Under the pieces are notes generated by a model. The model had not been told where the DNA came from. It saw nothing but the letters and a program-made list of their open reading frames with translations, and made no database searches. This document shows positions 18,277-25,767 of a stretch of 39,245 nt of DNA, piece by piece. Each line of letters opens with the position of its first letter. Position 1 is the first letter of the stretch. Source of the DNA: Spirochaetia bacterium UBA2205 (GTDB taxonomy: Bacteria > Spirochaetota > UBA4802 > UB4802); assembly GCA_002328585.1 (NCBI GenBank), contig DCUV01000054.1, positions 24,581 to 63,825 on the forward strand, in the 5' to 3' direction. The position numbers were made by a program, and so were the translations under genes.

Positions 18277-18308
18277 GTGTACGCAAATTTTGGCGTGTAT
18301 ACTTTTTT
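18277..18308 (+). terminator. Rho-independent terminator of the MBL-fold gene
   Basis: GTGTACGC (18277-18284) pairs with GTGTATAC (18295-18302), including two G-U pairs, around a 10-base loop and is followed by TTTTTT (18303-18308). The stem starts two bases after the stop codon. Confidence 0.75.
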
Positions 18309-18426
18309 GTAGTGTAAATGCGAATTCCTTGTGCTACAGGAATAATAAACTACGATAGGAAGAGATGAGCCTCCCGATGTCACAGCAACGGTGAACGATA
18401 GGTTTTGTTGTAAGCGTTTTGATGTG

Positions 18427-18912
18427 TTATTGGGTTTGGTTTGTGTATTTCTTCGGCAATCCCCAGTAAAATCGGCAGCAATGCACCCCTTCATCAATGC
18501 AAAAATCAAACATATAGCTACGATTTATCTCATATCGAAGATAGTTATCGGTATTTCCTCTTTTTACTTCTTGATCAATTTCATTTAAAAAAGCTAAAAA
18601 CTCATCCAATACATTTTCCATGCAAAACTCAATAACCTTAGCTACACTCATCTTCCATACCTTTTTTACATCAAGTAGATATTCATACTCACCATACTGT
18701 AAATAGAGATGGACGCGTTTCCATGGATTGTCCTTTTTCCTATCTCGATACGAAATGCTTTTAAATGCCATTGTTGGAGCTTTTTCCTTTTTTGCAGCAT
18801 AGATTATCATATGCACAATAAATGAACGTATGGACATTTCATACTGATCAGCCAACCTTGCAATACAATGTAAATGATTATGCGATACACAGGTTGTTGT
18901 TTCAAAATACAT
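18427..18912 (-). CDS. Unknown protein with two ribbon-helix-helix-like segments
   Basis: This 161-residue protein belongs to no family I recognise. Two segments align to one another without gaps: HLHCIARLADQYEMSIRSFI (about residues 13-32) and EYEYLLDVKKVWKMSVAKVI (about residues 75-94). Each has a helix, the turn Met-Ser, and a second helix, as in MetJ/Arc-type ribbon-helix-helix proteins; the second is preceded by a strand RVHLYLQY. That suggests a DNA-binding protein made of a tandem pair, but the call is structural inference. The C-terminal third has Cys and His (DFCIDEGVHCC). AAGGAGG before ATG 18912 fixes the start. No partner gene is evident. Confidence 0.5.
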   Translation of the reverse strand: MYFETTTCVSHNHLHCIARLADQYEMSIRSFIVHMIIYAAKKEKAPTMAFKSISYRDRKKDNPWKRVHLYLQYGEYEYLLDVKKVWKMSVAKVIEFCMENVLDEFLAFLNEIDQEVKRGNTDNYLRYEINRSYMFDFCIDEGVHCCRFYWGLPKKYTNQTQ

Positions 18913-19025
18913 GATATCCTCCTTCCATAGTATACTTTTTCATTTACGATAGTTTGCCTGCTAAAAAATGCAAGAAAAAATTAATAGTACATTCCATATT
19001 CTGTCAAGGCAACTGGTGATTATAG

Positions 19026-19055
19026 TTGACTTCTTTTATCTCTATAGTTTATTAG
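19026..19055 (+). promoter_or_regulatory. Candidate promoter of the ceramidase-like gene
   Basis: TTGACT (19026-19031) and TATTAG (19050-19055) are 18 bases apart. The -10 box directly abuts the perfect palindrome at 19056-19081, so an operator-bound protein would block initiation. Confidence 0.4.
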
Positions 19056-19081
19056 TCAAAATGAGTAATCACTCATTTTGA
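19056..19081. promoter_or_regulatory. Perfect palindromic operator, TCAAAATGAGT-N4-ACTCATTTTGA
   Basis: Eleven-base arms (19056-19066 and 19071-19081) are exact inverted repeats around AATC. The palindrome lies between the -10 box and the start codon at 19092. Arms of the form ATGAGT...ACTCAT resemble operators of AcrR-type TetR repressors. The repressor itself is not next to it; the only TetR gene in the window is at 1182 and its own promoter has a different palindrome. Confidence 0.6.
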
Positions 19082-19091
19082 AGAGGCAATT

Positions 19092-21092
19092 ATGCAATCA
19101 TCAAAAAAGTTCATCGCAATAATTATTCTGCTCGTATCTTCGGGAACTTTCATTCAGTGCAGTACAAGCACAAAGGTAACCATACACTATTCCCCGGCAC
19201 ATTATGAATTATCAAACTCCTTCCTTGCCGGTGCAAGCAAAGCAGATATAACCCCTCCGCCCGGTAAACCCCTGGCAGGATATTCTTCTAATGCAAACTT
19301 TGCTAAAGGTTTCAGAACGCGTCTCTACGCACGGGTAATCTATTTGAAGTCACCATTGCATAATGCTATTGCACTTGTACAATGCGATTTGCTGTCAGGC
19401 TCAAGTTTGGTACAACAAAGGGTAGCAGAGCTTGTATCTTCAACAACAGATGTTGCCTATAACGGCATTGTAATCGCAGGCAATCATACGCACTCCGGAC
19501 CTGGTAATTATTTTGAAAGCAATTTTTACAACCGCTTTGCGTCAAACGCTGCTGGTTTTGACGAAGATTATTTTAATTTTTTATGCAATCAGATTGCACA
19601 GGCAATCATTGAAGCCTATAACAATCGTAAGCCAGGCATGATTGCCTATGGAGAAAAAACATTATATGGATTTACCCGCAACCGAAGCATTACTGCATAT
19701 ACTGCAAATGCCAATGCAAACACCAGCAATCCTTTGAAAGCGGTAAATCCCATATTGTTTATGATCCGAATTGATACAGTTGAAAATAGATCAATCCATC
19801 CCATCGCAGCGTTGAGCATCTTTTCCATACATGGGACAGCCGTTCCTGATAGCAATAACCTATACAGTGCTGACGTCTTTGCCTACATTGAGCGCGAACT
19901 GGAATGGGAGATGCAGCGTAACGGCGCCACAACCTTTATCCATGCAGTGGTCAATGGTACTCATGCCGATAATGCTCCTAACATAATGGAGGGCAAACAG
20001 GGCTTTCAGGAAGCCCGTCGGATAGGTGTACAGATAGGGCACCATGCTATAGAACTTTTCAATGAACTATCGTCCAAACTTTCTCCACATGTTGATAGCA
20101 AAAGCGTTATACAATTTATTGATGTGTATGCACATCCTGCCGTTGATGGTGCTACACTATGCATCCCTCCCAAGGTAGGCAATACACTCCTGGCGGGCGC
20201 TTCCGATGGCGGTCCTACTCCCATTATCAGCAGTACTCCTTTTTTTATGGAAGGATCGCGCCGTTTTATTTTTACCTGCGGTTGTCAAAAAAATAAACGC
20301 ATTGCTGCTGGTCCTCTGCAACCACTGATACTTCCCGGCGATGATTTTCCGCATATACTAACCTTTCAGTCAATTGCAATCAATCAGCTTTTATTGCTTC
20401 CTGTTCCTTTTGAGATAACCTGTGAATCAGGAAAACGCATCGCTAATGCCGCACTTACTGCATCGCATCATACCGGGATTGTTACTCCAATCGTCATTAG
20501 CTGTGCAAACGGATATACGGGTTACTGCACAACACCCGAAGAATACGCCAGACAGCGTTACGAAGGAGGTCATACGCTGTATGGCCCCTCAACACAACCA
20601 TATCTGGCAAAGCAGTATGCCCAATTGTCAGTAACTATCGCACAAAATAGTATGTCCGATAGTTCCTGGACTAATTGCTATGTGTTAAAGCTTGCCTCAT
20701 TTTATAAAAAATATCCCATGCCCACCACCATCCGTCGGGAAGCATTGAGCAAACCGGTATATGTGTGCAACCCCGGCATAGATGAAACCTATGTTGAATT
20801 TACCTGGAGCGATCTGCCTCCAGACTATATGGAATTTCACCAATCGCTGGTAAGCATTGAATACAGCACCGATGGTATACAGTTTCAACCGTTTATAAAA
20901 AATGGCATCACCGTTGATGACACCGGCTACGACATCGCCGTGTTATTTGCCGGCACCATAACGAAAGATGGTAATGCACTCTATACAACACGCTGGTATA
21001 ACCCTGAGCTTGCTGAAAAAGTGTATTTTCGATTTGCAATTCAGCCGCGTCAAAAACTCCCCTTTGTATATTCAGAACCATTTAACTGGTAG
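19092..21092 (+). CDS. Neutral/alkaline ceramidase-like lipoprotein lacking the usual nucleophile
   Basis: The 666-residue protein begins with a lipoprotein-type signal (hydrophobic stretch then TFIQC, Cys about residue 23). GASKADITPPPGKPLAGY, GNHTHSGPGN (His134), SIHGTAVP (His247), PFEIT (Glu441) and YEGGHTLYGPST follow the neutral ceramidase pattern, including the zinc ligands. In characterised enzymes the nucleophilic serine lies in a GDxSPN motif; here the equivalent reads ADNAPN, with Ala295 in that place. So zinc binding looks preserved but classic amide hydrolysis of ceramide is doubtful. It would act outside the inner membrane on a lipid or N-acyl substrate. It is expressed from its own promoter behind a strong palindrome. 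Confidence 0.8.
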   Translation: MQSSKKFIAIIILLVSSGTFIQCSTSTKVTIHYSPAHYELSNSFLAGASKADITPPPGKPLAGYSSNANFAKGFRTRLYARVIYLKSPLHNAIALVQCDLLSGSSLVQQRVAELVSSTTDVAYNGIVIAGNHTHSGPGNYFESNFYNRFASNAAGFDEDYFNFLCNQIAQAIIEAYNNRKPGMIAYGEKTLYGFTRNRSITAYTANANANTSNPLKAVNPILFMIRIDTVENRSIHPIAALSIFSIHGTAVPDSNNLYSADVFAYIERELEWEMQRNGATTFIHAVVNGTHADNAPNIMEGKQGFQEARRIGVQIGHHAIELFNELSSKLSPHVDSKSVIQFIDVYAHPAVDGATLCIPPKVGNTLLAGASDGGPTPIISSTPFFMEGSRRFIFTCGCQKNKRIAAGPLQPLILPGDDFPHILTFQSIAINQLLLLPVPFEITCESGKRIANAALTASHHTGIVTPIVISCANGYTGYCTTPEEYARQRYEGGHTLYGPSTQPYLAKQYAQLSVTIAQNSMSDSSWTNCYVLKLASFYKKYPMPTTIRREALSKPVYVCNPGIDETYVEFTWSDLPPDYMEFHQSLVSIEYSTDGIQFQPFIKNGITVDDTGYDIAVLFAGTITKDGNALYTTRWYNPELAEKVYFRFAIQPRQKLPFVYSEPFNW

Positions 21093-21109
21093 CTTGCTAT
21101 TAGATAACT

Positions 21110-21300
21110 GACAGAACAAGGTTCTTCGCTGCCATTTAGAATGGCTATCGTCTTTGCACCAGAATGACATTGTTGATGCAATTATCACAGGCACTGCATT
21201 CGCCAGCTATTTTCATCTTTCACATTTTTCATCTTACATTGTGCACCCATTTGCAACTCTCCTATCCTTTTTTTTGAGAGGAGGCCGGGGGTGAGGCTAT
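21110..21300. repeat. Remnants of two common dispersed repeat types in a 357-base intergenic gap
   Basis: GGTTCTTCGCTGCC with CAGAATGACATTG (21120-21173) resembles the widespread 'ATTCTTCGCT...CAGAATGAC' repeat. GAGAGGAGGCCGGGGGTGAG at 21276-21295 resembles a second widespread G-rich repeat. Both are degenerate. I see no gene in 21093-21370. Recognition rests on recalled motif similarity, not on a search. Confidence 0.4.
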
Positions 21301-21370
21301 CACCGGTAACTATCGCCCTGGATATTATTGCTGTTACCAATGACAATAATTATAAAATAGTATAAAATAA

Positions 21371-21400
21371 TTGACATCGCAATTCATGTACCGGTACAAT
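21371..21400 (+). promoter_or_regulatory. Promoter of the solitary sensor gene, with a 12-bp palindrome in the spacer
   Basis: TTGACA (21371-21376) and TACAAT (21395-21400) are 18 bases apart. TGTACCGGTACA (21388-21399) is a perfect palindrome overlapping the -10 box and would serve well as a repressor site. Its half-site TGTACC also starts the TetR operator at 1151. Confidence 0.6.
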
Positions 21401-21449
21401 CTCTATGAATTATTGTAATGCTGTAACCTTTTATTACAGGGGAACATCT

Positions 21450-22199
21450 ATGACACTAAAAAATAAGATTCTTATTATTTTAAGCCTGTGCCTTTTACTA
21501 TGCATTGGAGCATATTTTATTATCTCACGTACCTTTGCCAATTTTGAAAAGCAGCTCTTTGAAAAATGCCGCATTGAAGCACTGGTTGGCGGGCGTGTTA
21601 TGAGTGAAATCATTGATATGATGATTGACACCCGTCTTCTTACTAAACAGCAGATCTTTGACCGCAATTATGTTCCCATTCAAGGAAGCAATCCTCAGAA
21701 ATTCCGAACTCAGTATGATGCTGTCTTTGACAAATATATTCAAAAAATTGAAGATGAATTTTTAAAAGATGAAGACCTTGAATTTGCCGTACTCGTTGAC
21801 ATCAATGGGTATCTTCCCACACACAACAGCAAATATGCAAAACCTGAAACCTCCGATCCTGATCACAACCTTAACTATAGCCGCTCCAAGCGCATCTTCA
21901 ACGATAGGGTAGGACTTAAAGCATCCCGTTTCATTGGTCCTGGTACATTAAAACAGCTCTATAACCGTGATACGGGTGAAGTTATGTGGGATATATCATC
22001 CCCTGTGTTTGCCAAGGGAGAGCATTTTGGAGCATTCAGGCTCGGAGTATCATTAAAACACATAAATGAACTGAAAAATCAGATGATCATTATTGTTGGC
22101 ATGACCATACTGGTAATACTCAGTATCACCATGCTTATGCTCTTTTTAATACTGCCTCGAAAACTGTACGATACAGACCTTGACATACCGCAATATTAA
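21450..22199 (+). CDS. Membrane-anchored Cache-like sensor without signalling domain
   Basis: Started at ATG 21450 behind AGGGGAA, the protein has 249 residues: a membrane helix at about residues 7-27, an extracytoplasmic domain of about 180 residues, and a second helix near residues 215-238, then about 10 residues. The ectodomain includes LEFAVLVDINGYLPTHNSKY, RSKRIFNDRVGLKASR and DTGEVMWDISSPVFAKGEHF, which match the ligand-binding Cache/PAS-like part of bacterial chemoreceptors ('GY.PTHN', 'RD.GE.mwD'). A receptor would continue with HAMP and the methyl-accepting domain; here the frame stops right after the second helix. It may be a truncated receptor or a genuine stand-alone partner protein. 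Its stop overlaps the folE2 stop by four bases, on the opposite strand. Confidence 0.7.
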   Translation: MTLKNKILIILSLCLLLCIGAYFIISRTFANFEKQLFEKCRIEALVGGRVMSEIIDMMIDTRLLTKQQIFDRNYVPIQGSNPQKFRTQYDAVFDKYIQKIEDEFLKDEDLEFAVLVDINGYLPTHNSKYAKPETSDPDHNLNYSRSKRIFNDRVGLKASRFIGPGTLKQLYNRDTGEVMWDISSPVFAKGEHFGAFRLGVSLKHINELKNQMIIIVGMTILVILSITMLMLFLILPRKLYDTDLDIPQY

Positions 22200-22993
22200 C
22201 GCTGACCTTTTTTTTGTTTGTCAATCTCAATCTGAGCATATGCCGAGTGGTTATGTATTGATTCCATGCTTTCTGTTTCTACCTGAAACCACAAAACCTT
22301 TGGATGAGCTAACAGTTTAATAGCTACATTCCTGACAATATCCTCCACAAATACGGGATTTTCGTATGAACGCTCGGTGATGTACTTTTCATCCTCGCGC
22401 TTAAGCAATGCATATATTTCACTGGAGCCACAGTGTTCAACAATCTCTATAAGTTCTTCTATCCATAAAATTTCTTTTGCCCTTACAGTTACACAGACAA
22501 CGCTGCGTTGATTATGCGCCCCATAGCGGCTTATCTCTTTAGAGCATGGACAAACTGATAATAATGGCACCTGCACCTGCAGTGTATAATAGTCAACCGA
22601 AGAATCACCCTGTAAAATACAACGATAATCCATTCTGGATTTTTCACCACTGACAGGAGCAGCCTTTACTATAAAGTAGGGAAACTCAATAGTTACATGC
22701 GCAGTTTTTGCATTAAGCTCGCCTTTTAAATCATCAAGGATGTTTCGCACATTTTTGGTGCTTATACCGCCCTGATAGCGGTTCAGTACCTCAACAAAGC
22801 GCGACATGTGTGTTCCGCGGAAATGCTCTGGTAGATCAACATACATGTTTATACGCGCAACCGTATGCTGCAATCCATCAGCTCTGTCCATCACAACTAT
22901 CGGATAGGTAATATCCTTAACACCCACCTTATTGATGGGCAGGTTTCGGTCATCCGGCTGTGATTGTATATCTTTAAGACTTTTTCGAGGCAT
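22196..22993 (-). CDS. folE2: GTP cyclohydrolase IB (FolE2)
   Basis: The 265-residue enzyme has the FolE2 marks: DLPEHFRGTHMSRF near residue 54, VPLLSVCPCSKEISRYGAHN with the metal-binding cysteine, and SMESIHNHSAYA near the C-terminus with conserved His. FolE2 converts GTP to dihydroneopterin triphosphate, the first step of folate (and queuosine precursor) synthesis, and unlike FolE can use metals other than zinc. Length is usual for the family. It starts ten bases after the recA stop and shares its strand, so it is most likely co-transcribed with recA. The stop codon overlaps that of the convergent sensor gene. Confidence 0.95.
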   Translation of the reverse strand: MPRKSLKDIQSQPDDRNLPINKVGVKDITYPIVVMDRADGLQHTVARINMYVDLPEHFRGTHMSRFVEVLNRYQGGISTKNVRNILDDLKGELNAKTAHVTIEFPYFIVKAAPVSGEKSRMDYRCILQGDSSVDYYTLQVQVPLLSVCPCSKEISRYGAHNQRSVVCVTVRAKEILWIEELIEIVEHCGSSEIYALLKREDEKYITERSYENPVFVEDIVRNVAIKLLAHPKVLWFQVETESMESIHNHSAYAQIEIDKQKKGQR

Positions 22994-23002
22994 ACCATTA
23001 CT

Positions 23003-24031
23003 TCATTCTTTCACTTCTTCTTGTGCAGTCAGCCCTGCCTGCTGTTTAATCTTTTCTTCTATCTCTTTTGCACTATCAGGATGCTGATCTAAATAACTTT
23101 TTGCATTTTCACGTCCCTGCCCTATGCGCTCATCCTTATACGAATACCATGTGCCAGCCTTCTGAATAATATTATACTTAACGCCTAAATCAAGCATACC
23201 CGCCGTACGCGAAATACCGCTGTCATACATGATATCAAACTCGGCCTGACGGAACGGTGGCGACACCTTATTCTTCACAACCTTGACGCGCACCCGGTTA
23301 CCAACCGCATCCTCGCCAACCTTAATAGTATCAACCCTGCGTATATCAAGACGTACTGAAGCATAAAATTTTAGTGCATTGCCCCCCGTAGTGGTTTCGG
23401 GCGAACCAAACATAACTCCAATTTTATGGCGTATCTGGTTGATGAAGACAACACTAGTTTTTGATTTTGCAATAACAGCAGTAAGCTTCCGCAATGCCTG
23501 GCTCATGAGCCGCGCCTGCAATCCCATATGCGCGTCACCCATTTCACCTTCAATCTCAGCGCGTGGCACCAGTGCAGCAACCGAATCAATGACAATAATA
23601 TCTATCGCCCCTGAGCGCACCAGCGATTCAGTTATCTCCAGAGCTTCTTCCCCGGTATCAGGCTGCGACACCAAAAGCTCATCGGTGTTGACACCTAATT
23701 TTTTTGCGTATGTTGGATCAAGCGCATGTTCAGCATCAACAAACGCCGCAATGCCTCCCAATTTCTGAGCCTCAGCAATCACATGCAATGTCAGTGTGGT
23801 TTTGCCGGATGACTCGGGACCATAAATCTCGGTGATACGCCCGCGCGGTATACCACCAATCCCCAGCGCAATATCAAGTTCAAGCGACCCCGTTGATATT
23901 GACGGCACCTTCATCGACGCATGTTCATCGCCAAGCCGCATGATGGAGCCCTTCCCAAACTGTTTCTCTATCTGTAAAATTGCCGATTCAAGCGCCTGCG
24001 ACTTCTGATTAAGTTCTTTCTGTTCGCTCAT
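23003..24031 (-). CDS. recA: RecA recombinase
   Basis: The 342-residue protein is a standard RecA: QFGKGSIMRLGDE, Walker A GPESSGKTTL (about residues 70-79), IIVIDSVAALVPRAEIEGEM (Walker B and loop L1), MSQALRKLTA, NQIRHKIGVMFGSPETTTGG (loop L2) and the KVVKNKVSPPFRQAEFDI stretch. It forms the ATP-dependent filament for strand exchange and co-protease activity in the SOS response. ATG 24031 follows GAGG. A strong promoter lies about 130 bases upstream, and the leader contains a perfect 15-base palindrome that may be an SOS-type operator. folE2 follows at once and is probably in the same transcript. Confidence 0.98.
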   Translation of the reverse strand: MSEQKELNQKSQALESAILQIEKQFGKGSIMRLGDEHASMKVPSISTGSLELDIALGIGGIPRGRITEIYGPESSGKTTLTLHVIAEAQKLGGIAAFVDAEHALDPTYAKKLGVNTDELLVSQPDTGEEALEITESLVRSGAIDIIVIDSVAALVPRAEIEGEMGDAHMGLQARLMSQALRKLTAVIAKSKTSVVFINQIRHKIGVMFGSPETTTGGNALKFYASVRLDIRRVDTIKVGEDAVGNRVRVKVVKNKVSPPFRQAEFDIMYDSGISRTAGMLDLGVKYNIIQKAGTWYSYKDERIGQGRENAKSYLDQHPDSAKEIEEKIKQQAGLTAQEEVKE

Positions 24032-24053
24032 GGTTATACCTCATAATAAACTA

Positions 24054-24068
24054 TTCTATACTATAGAA
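24054..24068. promoter_or_regulatory. Palindrome TTCTATA-C-TATAGAA in the recA leader
   Basis: Seven-base arms mirror exactly around a single base, 23 bases before the recA start codon and about 85 bases downstream of the predicted transcription start. Position in the leader of the key SOS gene makes a LexA-type operator plausible; the motif does not match the well-known proteobacterial or Firmicute boxes. Confidence 0.4.
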
Positions 24069-24158
24069 CGCATGGATTACAAAAAATTAAAAAAATTTTT
24101 AAAAAAATGCAAAAATATCTTTGTGCGATAGTTACTGATGATTGTCTTATTATGTCAT

Positions 24159-24186
24159 ATTATAGGCAATAGCAAAAATAAGTCAA
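24159..24186 (-). promoter_or_regulatory. recA promoter
   Basis: On the minus strand TTGACT (24186-24181) and a perfect TATAAT (24164-24159) are spaced by 16 bases. This gives a transcription start near 24152 and a leader of about 120 bases. Confidence 0.7.
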
Positions 24187-24228
24187 CAGATATACCAGCC
24201 TCATGATTATAATTTTCCCATAAAAAGG

Positions 24229-24453
24229 TTGACAGTATCCATTCGCCAGCACTCTATAAGAAAGAATAAAAAATGTATTGCTGTATTCATTTCATTGTTC
24301 GGAATACGATATTGTATGAATGTATACAGTGAAATGAACTTCTTTTCATCAATGATATCCAAAACCAGGCTTGGCGAGATAATTAGCATAGCAAACCGTG
24401 AGAATTCATATACTGAAAAAGCAGAAAAATTTTTACTGTTAATACAGCATTAA
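24229..24453 (+). pseudogene. C-terminal fragment, possibly of the restriction enzyme paired with the next gene
   Basis: An open frame of up to 74 codons ends TAA 24451-24453, one base before the methyltransferase ATG. Its last part (MISKTRLGEIISIANRENSY, then EKAEKFLLLIQH) looks like the helical C-terminus of a cytosolic enzyme. Such tight coupling to a DNA methyltransferase is typical of restriction endonuclease genes, and the neighbour's truncation suggests the whole system is decaying. I do not recognise the family from the sequence; the assignment is by context. The upstream part lacks a ribosome binding site and a good start. Confidence 0.4.
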
Positions 24454-24454
24454 T

Positions 24455-24982
24455 ATGAAAAAAACAAAAGGAACACAAACCAGTTCGTTTGGAACCAATG
24501 GAAGAGTAAATCATGACAGTTCCAAATTTTATAATTCACGACTCTACAAAGAGCTTGAATACAATAGACCTGTTTCTAAAGAGGAAAACATCCTCCCTAA
24601 AGAATTAGAAAATACCATTATCCATTCTTCATCTGAAAATATGAAAGAAATCCCCGATAATTCTATTCATTGTATGATAACTTCACCACCGTATAATGTA
24701 TCAAAAGAATATGACCGTGACCTATCGTTATCAGAATATTTAATGCTGCTTACAAAAGTATTTGAAGAAACGTACAGAGTTTTAGTAAATGGTGGACGCT
24801 CATGTATCAATATAGCAAATCTTGGTAGAAAACCATATATCCCCCTTTCAGACTATATTTCACAGATAATGATAGATATAGGATTTGCTATGCGAGGTGA
24901 AATTATATGGAATAAAGCATCAAGTGCAAGCCCCTCAACTGCATGGGGAAGCTGGCAAATAATAAACAGTATTGCCGCATGA
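24455..24982 (+). pseudogene. Type II DNA methyltransferase (SPPY class), 3'-truncated
   Basis: The 175-codon frame contains the catalytic MITSPPYNVSKEYDRDLSL (motif IV, TSPPYN) and the following CINIANLGRKPYIPL and GEIIWNKASSASPSTAWGSW, the usual sequence of N4-cytosine/N6-adenine methyltransferases of type II systems with motif IV near the N-terminus. Intact relatives continue after 'TAWGSW' for another 120-150 residues including the S-adenosylmethionine-binding FxGxG motif. Here the match breaks after AWGSW (about 24955) and a stop follows eight codons later. Without motif I the product cannot be an active enzyme. Confidence 0.85.
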
Positions 24983-25018
24983 GCAACGAATAATTAATTG
25001 ACAAACAATAGTCATTAT

Positions 25019-25168
25019 GTGATAAAAGAACAATGGAAGATAAAAAGCAAATACATTGATGATTTTTGTATGGCAATTATGAATTTCTTCACGAAGTGGC
25101 TGCCTGAGCATAAGGATATACGTTATTCTCTGATGGCTGAAAACTTTCATGTTTACGGTACTGCCTGA
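25019..25168 (+). other. Unidentified short open frame between two remnants
   Basis: From GTG 25019 a 49-residue frame reads VIKEQWKIKSKYIDDFCMAI, then FFTKWLPEHKDIRYSLMAEN, ending at TGA 25166-25168. It has no ribosome binding site and matches nothing I know. It lies between the truncated methyltransferase and the GGDEF fragment and may be a further piece of a lost gene, or chance. Confidence 0.2.
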
Positions 25169-25215
25169 TAATATGGGGAAAACCAATTTCGAATGAGTAT
25201 AATAACTTTTCATTT

Positions 25216-25509
25216 TGTATAAAAACAGCAACACGACAAACTGATACTGTTGCCAGAGTTGGCGGTGATGAATTTGGCATCATTGTAAATACTATCAAAA
25301 ATGATGATGACATAACAATTGTAACCCAGCGAATTGAAAACGCACTAACGCAGACTTTTAAATTTGAAGGCAAGGAAATACCATTACATGCAAGTATGGG
25401 TTGGGCACTATTTCCCAATGATGGTGAGGAATTAGAAGTACTTATTGACAAAGCTGATCAGCGGATGTACACCATGAAGCGAATACATAAAAATAATCGT
25501 AAAAGTTAA
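25216..25509 (+). pseudogene. Diguanylate cyclase (GGDEF) domain, C-terminal half only
   Basis: The frame reads QTDTVARVGGDEFGIIVNTI, then IPLHASMGWALFPNDGEELE and LIDKADQRMYTMKR, ending at TAA 25507. This is the second half of a GGDEF domain with an intact GGDEF active-site motif and the closing 'S.GvA..P.dg......L...AD.aMY..K' strand-helix pattern. The first half (LTGLxNRR, DxDxFKxxND) is missing and the reading frame upstream of about 25216 is unrelated. It has no start codon with a ribosome binding site. It is the 3' remnant of a c-di-GMP synthase gene. Confidence 0.8.
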
Positions 25510-25767
25510 ATGATTACTTTACAATTAATAAAATAATAAAATTTTAATTTTTATAGCAATTGTATATAATTTATCATATAGTACACATTACAAAGAGTTG
25601 AAATATCCCGGCTATAAGTTTCGATAGTATCAAATGGAAGAATGGAGCAGACATTGATACCGAGATACTATACAATTATACAATGAAAGTAAACCTTCTG
25701 GCGAAAATGAAATATTGGCATAATCCAGTACATAAAAGTGCAAATATGCTCTCCCCCATTCGTTGCC

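Noticed and set aside
21405..21449. Longer N-terminus for the sensor protein from ATG 21405
   Set aside because: No ribosome binding site there and the added residues precede a clear AGGGGAA site plus membrane helix beginning at 21450.
23379..23768. Long plus-strand frame opposite recA
   Set aside because: Antisense shadow of recA codon structure without ribosome binding site or protein-family pattern; the same applies to most other long antisense frames.
25510..25767. Possible small genes downstream of the GGDEF remnant
   Set aside because: All frames are broken or lack starts and ribosome binding sites; nothing could be supported in this stretch.
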